Below, piece by piece: positions 17,439 through 26,643 of a DNA stretch of 32,474 nucleotides. The position numbers were made by a program, and so were the translations under genes. Numbering within the stretch: position 1 is the stretch's first letter; each line of letters begins with the position of its first letter. The notes beneath the pieces are model-generated. The model worked only from the letters and a program-made list of their open reading frames with translations. It did no database searches and had not been told where the DNA came from. The stretch comes from Photorhabdus namnaonensis (GTDB taxonomy: Bacteria > Pseudomonadota > Gammaproteobacteria > Enterobacterales > Enterobacteriaceae): the NCBI RefSeq assembly GCF_001684335.1, contig NZ_LOIC01000009.1:1-32474 (forward strand), written 5' to 3'.

Positions 17439-18398
17439 ATGCTAGTTGAACTTATTGCATCATATAGAAAATCAATTGCCATCTATACTTTTGTCGATAC
17501 AGGTTTGTCTGTTCACTTTAAAGACGGGGCCTATATGGATATCAATGAACTTGCCAGTCAATGTGGTATTGATTATTCGCGACTTAATAGATTATGTGAT
17601 TTATTAATTGAAATTGGAGTATTGGTTAGCAGTGATGATAAAGTTGCACTTTCTGATGGATGCCGTGCGCTTGCCGATCCTGAAAGTATAGAATCGTCAA
17701 TGATAAAGTGGGAGTTTGATTCGGATTTTTGGAACGCTTGGTTAATGTATCCAAAATCTTTGCTTGAAAATAATGGTAAATCGGCATTTGAAATAGCTCA
17801 TGGAAAACCAATCTTTGAATATTTGGATAGCAATGAATTGCTCAGAGCAAAATTTAATTCTTTAATGTCAAAAAACTCGGATAAAATGATTGAAAAATTA
17901 TTTGATATTTATGATTTTAGTCAACACGATAAAATATTAGATGTTGGAGGAGGAAGAGGGAATCTTTTGATAAAAATCAGTGAAAAAGTGAAAGTGAAAG
18001 GGAAACATTACGCTGTGTTGGATAGATATAATAAAAGTCCTGCTTACGAAAATATAGATTTTATAGATGGAGATTTTTTCAAATCAATTCCATCGGGTTA
18101 CGATTTATATATCTTAAAGAATATTATTCATGATTGGTCTGATAATGAATCAATACTCATTTTGGAAAATTGCCGAAAGGCAATGAATAATAATGCAACT
18201 ATTTTATTAATAACTTTAATGAAAAAACCACAATCTAAATTTGTTAAATATTTAGATATATTGATGGATATGACATCTTTAGGGCAAGAGCGTAACTTAA
18301 CGGAATTTGAATGTTTGGCTAACCGGGCAGGGTTGATCATTCAAGATGTTAAAGATATCGATGAATCATATTCAATTATTCAATTAGGTGTAAAATAA
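17439..18398 (+). CDS. SAM-dependent O-methyltransferase 3 (COMT-like)
   Basis: 319 aa. It has a 2-residue insertion (KVKVKGK, from a 6-bp tandem duplication GTGAAA) after the SAM-loop helix, so its catalytic His is 231 (LKNIIHDWSD, the His-Asp form). SAM loop LDVGGGRGN: Arg replaces the acidic residue found in the other copies. Ribosome site GAAGGA. The N-terminal domain stays close to OMT 2. Its upstream control region is the most altered of the five. Confidence 0.85.
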   Translation: MLVELIASYRKSIAIYTFVDTGLSVHFKDGAYMDINELASQCGIDYSRLNRLCDLLIEIGVLVSSDDKVALSDGCRALADPESIESSMIKWEFDSDFWNAWLMYPKSLLENNGKSAFEIAHGKPIFEYLDSNELLRAKFNSLMSKNSDKMIEKLFDIYDFSQHDKILDVGGGRGNLLIKISEKVKVKGKHYAVLDRYNKSPAYENIDFIDGDFFKSIPSGYDLYILKNIIHDWSDNESILILENCRKAMNNNATILLITLMKKPQSKFVKYLDILMDMTSLGQERNLTEFECLANRAGLIIQDVKDIDESYSIIQLGVK

Positions 18399-18468
18399 AT
18401 TATAGATAATAGGAAGCTTAATCAAATATAATGATATGGATATTGTATGTTTGATAAATATATGTGAT

Positions 18469-18507
18469 ATATGGCGTCAAGATATTTGATGCCATATTTT
18501 TCTTTAT
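18469..18507 (+). terminator. Terminator of OMT cassette 3
   Basis: ATATGGCGTCAA / TTGATGCCATAT (12 bp with one G-U pair), loop GATAT, followed by TTTTTCTTTA. Confidence 0.85.
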
Positions 18508-18600
18508 GTCAATGAAATATTGATAATAAGAGGGATTTAATGGGGGAAATATTAAGATTAAGTTGTGTTTTCTTATTTTACTTTAAATGTAATGAAAATG

Positions 18601-18646
18601 GTTAATTGTGATCTTTATCATTTATTTTTATAAAATTTAATATAAT
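18601..18646 (+). promoter_or_regulatory. OMT cassette 4: CRP/FNR-like site and consensus -10
   Basis: TGTGATCTTTATCATT (18607-18622) also contains the FNR-like core TGAT-N4-ATCA. A consensus TATAAT lies at 18641-18646 at the same offset as in copies 2 and 5. Confidence 0.65.
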
Positions 18647-18720
18647 ATAATAATTTTATCTTAGAAATGGATAGTTAAAGTGAATTAAATTTTTGGAAAA
18701 TAAGGAGAATGAAAATTTAT

Positions 18721-18812
18721 TATTTCATGATGAAAAGGTAACAAAACTAATAATCACAATTTGGTGAAAATATGTTGTTAAGATACTTAATCAATCATCA
18801 CGGTATTTCCAG
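18721..18812 (+). promoter_or_regulatory. OMT cassette 4: conserved 5' leader
   Basis: GAAAAGGTAACAAAACTAAT and the second block ATACTTAATCAATCATCACGGTAT are present between promoter and ribosome site. Confidence 0.5.
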
Positions 18813-18860
18813 AGTTTTATATAAGACATTTCATTTCTTTATCAGATAAAGGGCAACGTT

Positions 18861-19814
18861 ATGTTAATCGAACTTATTACATCATGTAGAAAATCAACCG
18901 CAATTTATGCTTTTGTTGATATGGGGTTATCTGTTCACTTTAAAGATGGAGCCTGCATAAATATTAGCGAAATTTCCCGTCAATATGGTCTTGATCATGC
19001 TCGCTTTAGCCGCTTATGTGAATATTTAATCAAAATAGGGGTATTGGTTAACAGCGGTGAAGGAATTGCGCTTTCTGAGGAGTGCAGTGCACTTGCAGAC
19101 CCGGAAAGTATGGAATCATTAATGATAAGGTGCGAAGTTAGCCCAGAATTCTGGAACGCTTGGTCAATGTATTCAAAATCCTTATCTGAGAATAATAGTA
19201 AAACGGCATTTGAAATAGCGCATGGAAAACCATTTTTTGAATATTTGGACAATCATGAATTGTTCAGATCAAATTTTGATTCTTTTATGTCAAAAAACTC
19301 GGATAAAATAATAGATAAAATACTCGATATTTATGATTTTAGTCAATACAACAGAATATTAGATGTTGGAGGGGGAGAAGGAAAGCTTTTGATAAGAATG
19401 AATGAAAAAGTAAAAGGAAAACATTACGCTGTATTGGATAGGTATAATGAAACCCCTGTTTTAGAAGATATTGAATTTATAAATGGAGATTTTTTTAAAT
19501 CAGTTCCATCTGGTTATGATTTATATATTTTAAAAAATATTATCCATAATTGGTCTGATAATAATGCAGTATTAATTTTGCAGAGTTGTAGAAAAGCTAT
19601 GGATGATAATGCAACTGTTTTGTTGATAAGCACAGTGAAGAAACCACGATTAGAAATAATTGACTCTACGGATATATTAATGGATGTATTATTATTAGGA
19701 AAAGAGCGTTATTTGAATGAATTAGAAGATTTGGCTCACCAGGCAGGATTTGTCGTTAAAGGTATTAAAGAGATAAATGAGAAATATTCAATTATAGAAC
19801 TAGGGGTAAAATAA
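18861..19814 (+). CDS. SAM-dependent O-methyltransferase 4 (COMT-like)
   Basis: 317 aa. SAM loop LDVGGGEGK (167-175), LDRYNETP, GDFFK with Asp210, LKNIIHNWSD with His229-Asn230 (the His-Asn form, as in OMT 1 and 5). Ribosome site AAAGGG 8 nt before the ATG. Differences from the others cluster in the substrate-binding middle (SPEFWNAWSMYSKS) and in the C-terminal ~60 residues (KKPRLEIIDSTDILMDVLLL). Confidence 0.85.
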   Translation: MLIELITSCRKSTAIYAFVDMGLSVHFKDGACINISEISRQYGLDHARFSRLCEYLIKIGVLVNSGEGIALSEECSALADPESMESLMIRCEVSPEFWNAWSMYSKSLSENNSKTAFEIAHGKPFFEYLDNHELFRSNFDSFMSKNSDKIIDKILDIYDFSQYNRILDVGGGEGKLLIRMNEKVKGKHYAVLDRYNETPVLEDIEFINGDFFKSVPSGYDLYILKNIIHNWSDNNAVLILQSCRKAMDDNATVLLISTVKKPRLEIIDSTDILMDVLLLGKERYLNELEDLAHQAGFVVKGIKEINEKYSIIELGVK

Positions 19815-19886
19815 ATTACATATAATCATGGAGCTACACAAAGATAGTGATATGGATATTGTGCCGCTGAAAATAGGTATAGCAAG

Positions 19887-19920
19887 TATGGCATCAAAAT
19901 GTCTGATGCCATATTTTTAT
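19887..19920 (+). terminator. Terminator of OMT cassette 4
   Basis: TATGGCATCA / TGATGCCATA (10 bp, perfect) with a 7-nt loop, followed by TTTTTATCTT. The rest of 19921-20228, about 300 bp longer than the other spacers, is AT-rich with no gene or repeat I can name. Confidence 0.85.
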
Positions 19921-20229
19921 CTTATTTTATAAAAACATATAGATATTTGAAATATAATTCAGATATTTATAATGAATACAATTTTCATAAATATTATATT
20001 TTTAATATTGGAATTAATTAGTAATAGGTAGGGTACCACTACCCTTCATTGATGATCTTTAGGGAGGAATTTATTGATGTTTCTTTTCCTATTGCTTAAA
20101 TAGCACACTTAAGAAATACCTGTAATTTTTCAGGTTTTATAATTATCATTTCTTTTATAAATGAATGTAAATGGAAATATATACACTGCGTTATTTTCGC
20201 TATTTAATTTTTTAAGGGTTATGAGAACA

Positions 20230-20275
20230 GTTAATTGTGATCTTTGTCATTTCTTTTTATCAAATTTAATATAAT
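20230..20275 (+). promoter_or_regulatory. OMT cassette 5: CRP/FNR-like site and consensus -10
   Basis: TGTGATCTTTGTCATT (20236-20251) and TATAAT (20270-20275), again with 26.5 bp from site centre to first base of the -10. Confidence 0.65.
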
Positions 20276-20334
20276 CTGATAGTTAACGTTTTACGCTCAA
20301 AAATGTGGAAGTAGGATGAATTGAATCTTTGTAT

Positions 20335-20417
20335 AAAAAGATAACAAAGCTAATAATTACATTTTAATTCAAATGGGTTGTCAGGATATCCAATCTATCA
20401 TCATGGTATTTCTTGGA
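20335..20417 (+). promoter_or_regulatory. OMT cassette 5: conserved 5' leader
   Basis: AAAAGATAACAAAGCTAATA, then ATTACATTTTAATT, and an ATCATCATGGTATTTC block. The leader is then interrupted by an ERIC element before the ribosome site. Confidence 0.5.
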
Positions 20418-20449
20418 TTTTTGATAAAATATTTAATTTATTAATAATA

Positions 20450-20576
20450 TATACCCTATGGATTTCAAGATGCATCGCGACGGCAAGGGAGCGAATCCCC
20501 GGGAGCATAGATAACTATGTGACTGGGGTGAGTGAGTGCAGCCAACAAAGAGGCAACTTGAAAGATAACGGGTATA
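20450..20576. repeat. ERIC (IRU) repeat, full length
   Basis: 127 bp, the standard length, bounded by TATACCC and GGGTATA. It contains the consensus stretches GGATTTCAAG, GGCAAGGGAGCGAATCCCC, GTGACTGGGGTGAG, GCAGCCAAC and CTTGAAAGAT. It sits between the conserved leader and the ribosome site of OMT 5, ending 20 bp before the ATG, and is transcribed as a long hairpin in that mRNA. The flanking TA repeats fit ERIC insertion at TA. The other four cassettes lack it. Confidence 0.95.
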
Positions 20577-20596
20577 CAGATATAAAGGATGGCTCA

Positions 20597-21553
20597 ATGC
20601 TAACTGAACTGATTGCATCAAATAGAAGATCAGCTGCAATTCATGCTTTTGTTGATACCGGATTATCTACTCACTTTAAAGATGGAGTTTATGTCGATAT
20701 AAGCGAGCTTTCCCGTAAATCTGGTGTTAATTATGCTCGGTTTAGCCGATTATGTGATTTCTTAGCTGAAATGGGAGTGTTGGTTAGCAAAGATAATAAA
20801 TTCAGACTTTCTGATGAGTGCCAGGTGTTTGCCGATCCTGAAAGTTTTGAGACATTCATGATAAAGCTTGAAATTTGCTCATATTACTGTGATGCTTGGT
20901 TAATGTATGGAAAATCCTTATTTGAGGATGATGGCAAATCGGCATTTGAAATGGCACATGGCAAGCCATTCTTTGAGTATTTGGATGGTAACAAATTTCT
21001 TAAATCAAATTTTGATGCTTTAATGACGAGAGTCTCAAATTTAATCGTTGAGAAGTTACTTGATATTTATGATTTTAATCAACACAATAGAATATTAGAT
21101 GTTGGAGGGGGAGAAGGGAAGCTTTTAGCAAAAATCAGTGAAAAGGTAAAAGGAAAATATTACGCTGTATTGGATAGATATAATGAGCTTCCCGTTTCTG
21201 ATAATATCGATTTTATTAGTGGAAATTTTCTAGAGTCAATTCCATCCGGTTATGATTTGTATATTTTAAAAAATATTCTCCATAATTGGTCCGACAGTGA
21301 CTCAATACTTATTTTGGAGAATTTTCGCAAAGCAATGGATAAAAACGCATCTCTATTATTGGTAAATATGGTGAAAAGTCCAGAATTTTCTAGATCTTTC
21401 GATATATTAATGGATGTGTTATTTGCAGGGAAAGAGCGTAGTGTTGATGAATTTGAATATCTGGCTAACCAAGCTGGGCTTGTCGTTAAAGAGATTAAAA
21501 TTGTAGAACAATCATATTCACCATATTCGTTTATCGAACTGCGGATAAAATAA
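20597..21553 (+). CDS. SAM-dependent O-methyltransferase 5 (COMT-like)
   Basis: 318 aa from the ATG at 20597, with AAAGGA upstream and alignment to the starts of the other four. An in-frame extension back to 20378 reads through the leader and ERIC and is rejected. SAM loop LDVGGGEGK, LDRYNELP and LKNILHNWSD (His229-Asn230) are intact, but the conserved GDFF has become SGNFLE, so Asp210 is Asn. In COMT-type enzymes that Asp contacts SAM, so activity may be altered. The C-terminus (SYSPYSFIELRIK) is also changed. It is the most divergent of the five. Confidence 0.85.
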   Translation: MLTELIASNRRSAAIHAFVDTGLSTHFKDGVYVDISELSRKSGVNYARFSRLCDFLAEMGVLVSKDNKFRLSDECQVFADPESFETFMIKLEICSYYCDAWLMYGKSLFEDDGKSAFEMAHGKPFFEYLDGNKFLKSNFDALMTRVSNLIVEKLLDIYDFNQHNRILDVGGGEGKLLAKISEKVKGKYYAVLDRYNELPVSDNIDFISGNFLESIPSGYDLYILKNILHNWSDSDSILILENFRKAMDKNASLLLVNMVKSPEFSRSFDILMDVLFAGKERSVDEFEYLANQAGLVVKEIKIVEQSYSPYSFIELRIK

Positions 21554-21627
21554 GTAGTAGGAACTATAGATTATTCCCAAAGATGATTATTTGGATATTG
21601 CTTTTTTGAGGAATGAATACATAAAAT

Positions 21628-21662
21628 AAAGCATCAGATTTTTTGATGCTTTGTTTTATATC
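21628..21662 (+). terminator. Terminator of OMT cassette 5
   Basis: AAAGCATCA / TGATGCTTT (9 bp, perfect), 7-nt loop, followed by GTTTTATAT. It is a shortened version of the shared GGCATCA hairpin. Confidence 0.8.
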
Positions 21663-21790
21663 AAATAAATAGATAGATTAAAATGGAAAATAAATTGAAT
21701 TTAAAAATCGATGATAAAAAAATAATTTAAATAGAAATACTAAACCTAATATTTAATCATTTCTTGCACTATTCGCGCTTAATCAACAAT

Positions 21791-21814
21791 AAGCAGGATA
21801 TAATTACCCTGCTT
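21791..21814 (-). terminator. Hairpin downstream of fdoI
   Basis: AAGCAGG / CCTGCTT (7-bp arms, 10-nt loop), 23 bp beyond the fdoI stop. On the minus strand it is followed by ATTGTTGATT, so the T-run is weak. It is a plausible end of the fdoGHI transcript now that fdhE no longer follows. Confidence 0.5.
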
Positions 21815-21836
21815 TGATGATTATATTCGAAACGCA

Positions 21837-22478
21837 TTAACGTTTCTCTTCTTGTTGTTCCTGTTTCATCATTTCACGATACCAACGTGGGTGATGTTTC
21901 TTCGCCCAACCACGGGTTACCCAACCTTCAACCATTGCCCGGAGAGATCCTTTCACCCAGAATGCCGCATAAGCGTGAACCATAACCGTTAAGATTAAAC
22001 CAATAGCTGACATTGAATGGATTAGAAGCGCAATTCGAATTATCGGAATAGAGAAGAGATCAGCAAAATAGGGACGCCAAATAATAACACCACTGACAGC
22101 GAGTAATATCAGGCAAATACTGATGGCCCAATAGACCCCTTTCTGACCTAAGTTATACTGGCCAATATCGCCAGATTCCTCATTTTTCATAATTTTATGA
22201 ATATTTTTCAGCCATACAATGTCATCTTTGTCGATAAAGTTATGTTTAAAATATCTGAAAAACATAAAGATAAATAAAATAAACATTGCTGAACCGACAA
22301 ATGGATGCAAAATCCGTGATAATTGCGGTGTACCAAAGATATTCATCAGCCAGTTAAAAGAGGGGAAAAAGAATCCTAATCCACTAATGGCGGTGAATAG
22401 AAAACAGAGTACTACCGCCCAGTGATTTACTCTCTCAACTGGTGAATGACGGATAATAATATCTTTCCTACCTTTCAT
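21837..22478 (-). CDS. fdoI: Formate dehydrogenase-O cytochrome b556 (gamma) subunit FdoI
   Basis: 213 aa (E. coli 211) with four membrane helices. Haem-ligand histidines are in RVNHWAV (His19), ILHPFVG, LIHSMSA and MVHAYAA. It anchors the complex and passes electrons from FdoH to menaquinone or ubiquinone. Its ATG overlaps the fdoH stop by 4 bp. In E. coli fdhE follows directly; here it is replaced by a terminator-like hairpin and the convergent OMT array. Confidence 0.96.
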   Translation of the reverse strand: MKGRKDIIIRHSPVERVNHWAVVLCFLFTAISGLGFFFPSFNWLMNIFGTPQLSRILHPFVGSAMFILFIFMFFRYFKHNFIDKDDIVWLKNIHKIMKNEESGDIGQYNLGQKGVYWAISICLILLAVSGVIIWRPYFADLFSIPIIRIALLIHSMSAIGLILTVMVHAYAAFWVKGSLRAMVEGWVTRGWAKKHHPRWYREMMKQEQQEEKR

Positions 22479-23404
22479 CGCTGTTCCTCCTCATTGGCTG
22501 ATTTCTGTGAAGGCTCGGCATCGCGACGCGCGTTTTCTTCGTCTTCTTCCGTTACCCGGTTCGGACCAATACCCACATAATGGAAAAGGCTGGCAGCGAA
22601 TGTGGCTGCGAATCCCACCGCGGCCAGCGGCTTCCAAATACCTTTCCAGAAGGTGACAGTCGGGCTAATAGTGGGATTGTCCGGTAGGCCATGATATAGC
22701 TGTGGCTTGTTAGCATGGTGCAGTACATACATCACATGGGTACCACCAACACCATCAGGATCGTATAAACCCGCATTCTCATAACCGCGGCCTTTCAACT
22801 CACTCACCCGTTCAGCCGCTAAATCCTTCATGGCTTTTTTACTGCCAAAATGGATTGCACCGGTCGGACAGGTTTTCACGCAGGCAGGTTCCTGACCGAC
22901 GTTAACGCGATCAACGCACAGAGTGCATTTATATACCCGGTTATCTTCTTTGTTGAGTCGTGGCACATTGAATGGACAACCGGCAATACAGTAGCCACAG
23001 CCGATACAGTGTTCCGACTGGAAATCAACAATTCCGTTGGCATACTGAATGATCGCCCCTTCTGCTGGACAAGCCTTCAAGCAACCGGGATCAGCACAGT
23101 GCATACAACCATCTTTACGAATCAACCATTCCAGTTTGCCGTTCTCTTCAACCTCTGAGAAGCGCATCACGGTCCATGATTTGGCGGTTAAATCAGCCGG
23201 GTTATCATAAACACCAACGTTATAACCGATCTCATCACGGATATCGTTCCACTCAGAACAGGCCACCTGACAAGCTTTACAGCCGATACAGGTTGTCACA
23301 TCAATCAGTTTCGCAACGCCCTCCTGGTCATCCCGCACCCGTGGCGCAGGAGTAAAAGAATTTGTGGCAGAGCGGCGAATGATGTCTTGAGTTTGCAATG
23401 ACAT
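22475..23404 (-). CDS. fdoH: Formate dehydrogenase-O iron-sulfur (beta) subunit FdoH
   Basis: 309 aa. Four ferredoxin-type [4Fe-4S] motifs are visible: [40 protein letters not shown] and [22 protein letters not shown] single C-terminal membrane helix ([20 protein letters not shown]) anchors it, followed by an acidic periplasmic or cytoplasmic tail. It relays electrons from FdoG to FdoI. It starts 11 bp after fdoG. Confidence 0.97.
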   Translation of the reverse strand: MSLQTQDIIRRSATNSFTPAPRVRDDQEGVAKLIDVTTCIGCKACQVACSEWNDIRDEIGYNVGVYDNPADLTAKSWTVMRFSEVEENGKLEWLIRKDGCMHCADPGCLKACPAEGAIIQYANGIVDFQSEHCIGCGYCIAGCPFNVPRLNKEDNRVYKCTLCVDRVNVGQEPACVKTCPTGAIHFGSKKAMKDLAAERVSELKGRGYENAGLYDPDGVGGTHVMYVLHHANKPQLYHGLPDNPTISPTVTFWKGIWKPLAAVGFAATFAASLFHYVGIGPNRVTEEDEENARRDAEPSQKSANEEEQR

Positions 23405-23415
23405 AATTTTTCCCT

Positions 23416-26400
23416 TTACACTTTTTCCACATTGACCAAGAACGCTTTGAATTCAGGCGTTTGGGTGTTCGCATCACCAACAAATGGTGTCAAGGTATTG
23501 GCAATAAAGCCTTTCTTCGCTGCTCCTTCAAAGCCCCAATGAATCGGAATACCGATAGTATCCACTTCACGACCGTGTACATTCAGGGTACGAATACGTT
23601 TGGTGACAACCGCTTTCGCTTTGATGTAACCGCGATTAGAGCTAACTTTGACGGTATCACCGTGCTTGATGCCTTTCTTTTCTGCCAGTTTTTCACCGAT
23701 TTCCACAAACTGTTCAGGTTGGATAATCGAGTTCAACAATGCGTGTTTTGTCCAATAGTGGAAATGTTCTGTCAAACGGTAAGTGGTTCCCACATAAGGG
23801 AATTTATCTGCCTTACCCATTGCTTCAAAGTCGCTTTTGAACACTCGGGCAGCCGGGTTGGATACCACATTCGGATGCAATGGATTGGTCCCCAATGGCG
23901 TTTCAAAGGGTTCATAGTGTTCAGGGAATGGCCCTTCCGCCATCTTATCAATAGCAAACAGACGCGCCATACCTTCCGGTTGCATGATAAATGGACCCAC
24001 ATCCGTTTCCGGCGCAGCCACACTATAATCAGCAGTATCGACGCCACCCCACTTAATACCATCCCACGTCAGTAACTGACGTTTCTCATCCCAAGGTTTG
24101 CCCTGCGGATCAGCCGATGCGCGATTGTACAAAATACGACGATTTAACGGCCATGCCCATGCCCAACCGAGAGTATTGCCTAATCCTGACGGATCGGCGT
24201 TATCACGACGGGCCATCTGGTTACCTTCCGGCGTCCAGCTTCCGGCAAAGATCCAACAACCACTAGCGGTAGTACCATCATCACGTAGTTGTGCAAAAGA
24301 GGTTAATTGCTGACCTTGTTTCACGATGACGTTGCCATCAGCATCAATCAGATCAATCAGTGCCCGGCCATTACTCTCTTGGGCCACCTCTTCCGATGTA
24401 GGGCTGTCCGGGTTGAAGTAATTCCAGGTCATGCTCAGCAGTGGCTCTGGTGATGCTCCCCCTTCCGCGCGGTACATTTCCCGCATACGTTTAAAGATAC
24501 CGGAAAGGATCTCTCCATCACCGATAGCTTCTCCCGGCGCATCCGCACCTTTCCAGTGCCATTGCAACCAGCGACCAGAGTTAACAATTGAACCGTTTTC
24601 CTCGGCGAAGCAGCAGCACGGCAGGCGGAAAACTTCTGTCTGAATTTTGGATGAATCGACATCGTTAAATTCACCGTGGTTCTGCCAGAAAGTTGACGTT
24701 TCAGTGTTAAGCGGATCGATAGTGATCAGGAATTTCAGTTTCGACAGGGCGTCAACAACTTTGTTTTTATTCGGAAAAGAAGCTACCGGGTTAAAGCCCT
24801 GGCAAATATAGCCATTGACTTCACCTTTCGACATCATGTTAAAAAATTGCAGGACGTCATAACTTTTGTCCCACTTCGGCAGCCAATCAAAACCCCAGTC
24901 GTTATCTTTACGGGCATTATCACCGTAGAAACTCTTCATCAGACTGATAAAGAATTTTGGGTAGTTCCCCCAATAGTTAACCTGACCCGGCCGTAATGGT
25001 TTGGGGGTATTTGCCTGGAGATAAGTTTGTAGATCGGCCTGTTTCTCTGAGGGAAGTGTCAGATATCCCGGCAAGCTTTGCGACAACAACCCCAAATCAG
25101 TCAATCCCTGAATATTCGAGTGACCACGCAATGCATTAACACCGCCACCCGCCATACCCATGTTGCCCAACAGTAGCTGGATCATTGCCATAGTTCGGAT
25201 GTTCTGTGCGCCCACTGAGTGTTGGGTCCAACCCAGTGCGTACAGGAAAGAAGCGGTCTTATCCTTAACACAAGTCTCCGCAATATATTCGCAGACTTTC
25301 AGGAAATCCTCTTTTGGCGTACCGCAAATATCACTGACGACATCGGGCGTATAACGGCTAACGTGTTCTTTTAATAAATTCCATACACAATATGGGTGTT
25401 TAAGTGAGATATCACGTTGAGCAAAGCCGTTTTCATCCAGTGCGTAGTTCCAACTGGTTTTGTCGTATTGACGTTTTTCCGCGTCATAACCACTGAATAA
25501 ACCATCATCGAATGAGTAATCTTCACGTACGATCAGACTGGCGTTGGTATACGCCTCAACATATTCGTGGTTAATCTTATTGTTAGTTAGCAGATATAAA
25601 ATCACACCTGACAAGAAGGCAATATCGGTACCAGAACGGATTGGGGTATAGAAATCCGCTACAGATGCTGTACGGGTAAAACGCGGATCAATCACAATTA
25701 ACTTAGCGTTATTATGGATTTTGGCTTCCATTGCCCAACGGAATCCCACAGGATGCGCTTCGGCAGCGTTACCACCCATAACGACGATCAGATTCGCGTT
25801 CTTAATATCAACCCAGTGGTTGGTCATCGCACCGCGACCAAATGTTGGAGCAAGACTTGCTACCGTTGGTCCGTGTCAGACACGTGCTTGGTTGTCTACG
25901 GCGAGCATGCCGAGAGCGCGACTAAATTTTTGCGACAGATAACCTGTTTCGTTACTGGAAGCAGATGCACACAGCATGCCGGTCGTCAGCCAGCGATTGA
26001 CTGTCACGCCTTCTTGATTGGTTTTAATGAAATTGGCGTCACGGTCTGCTTTCATTAGCTTAGCGATGCGATCAAATGCCTCATCCCAAGTAATACGTTG
26101 CCATTTGTCAGAACCCGCTGCGCGATATTCCGGGTATTTCAGGCGGCTTTCGCTATGGATAAAATCAACTAGGCCAGCCCCTTTAGGACAAAGTGCGCCG
26201 CGGTTTACCGGATGATCAGGATCACCTTCAATATGGAAAATAGTTGCTTTCGCGTTTTTTGCGCCATCGCCAAGGCTGTACATCAACAGCCCACAACCGA
26301 CAGAGCAGTACGTACAGGTATTTCGGGTTTCACGCGCACGCAACAATTTATAGTTACGTGTTTGTGCAAGGGCTGCGGCTGGCGCAAAGCCCAACGCGGC

Positions 26401-26463
26401 TACCGTTGTACCTGCCATACCGCCAGCGCAGATCTTAAAGAACTGCCTTCTGCTGACTTGCAT
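23416..26463 (-). CDS. fdoG: Formate dehydrogenase-O selenoprotein catalytic subunit FdoG
   Basis: 1015 aa including one selenocysteine; it looks like two frames only because UGA at 25876-25878 is read as Sec (...[17 protein letters not shown]...). Start is the ATG at 26463 with GAGGAG 6 nt upstream; the GTG at 26481 would place that site inside the gene. Tat signal SRRQFFK, then the [4Fe-4S] motif CTYCSVGC and a molybdopterin domain. Distinctive stretches (MQVSRRQ start, [35 protein letters not shown] end) match FdoG rather than FdnG. It oxidises formate to CO2 in the periplasm using a bis-MGD Mo or W centre with Sec. It heads fdoGHI; fdhD lies divergently and fdhE-selAB nearby. Confidence 0.97.
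25847..25864 (-). other. SECIS hairpin of fdoG
   Basis: Eleven nt after the UGA the mRNA can fold GG-U-AGCA-AGUCU-UGCU-CC: a 2-bp base, a single bulged U, a 4-bp upper stem and an apical loop with GU. The bulged U and loop G-U are the SelB contacts known from E. coli fdhF and fdnG. Its position and shape confirm the UGA as a Sec codon. Confidence 0.85.
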
Positions 26464-26643
26464 GGGAATCTCCTCACTCACATTGCCTTAAACAGTATCC
26501 ATTCCATCATGGGAAAAATTTTGAATGTGTTCTTTTTTATTAAAACCACTTTCCGTAGTGGGATCAGATTTATTGCCTGATAAATAGTATAGACTCTTTT
26601 TTCACACGATTATTATGTCGTAACACTATTAGGAACTCATCTA

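Noticed and set aside
20378-20596. 73-codon N-terminal extension of OMT 5
   Set aside because: It translates leader and ERIC sequence; the other four paralogues start at the aligned ATG with a ribosome site.
23461-24075. 204-aa plus-strand ORF opposite fdoG
   Set aside because: Shadow of a highly conserved gene; composition reflects antisense of FdoG codons.
23416-26481. fdoG as two genes or a frameshifted pseudogene
   Set aside because: The break is a single UGA at the known Sec position, followed by a SECIS hairpin, with the frame unchanged on both sides.
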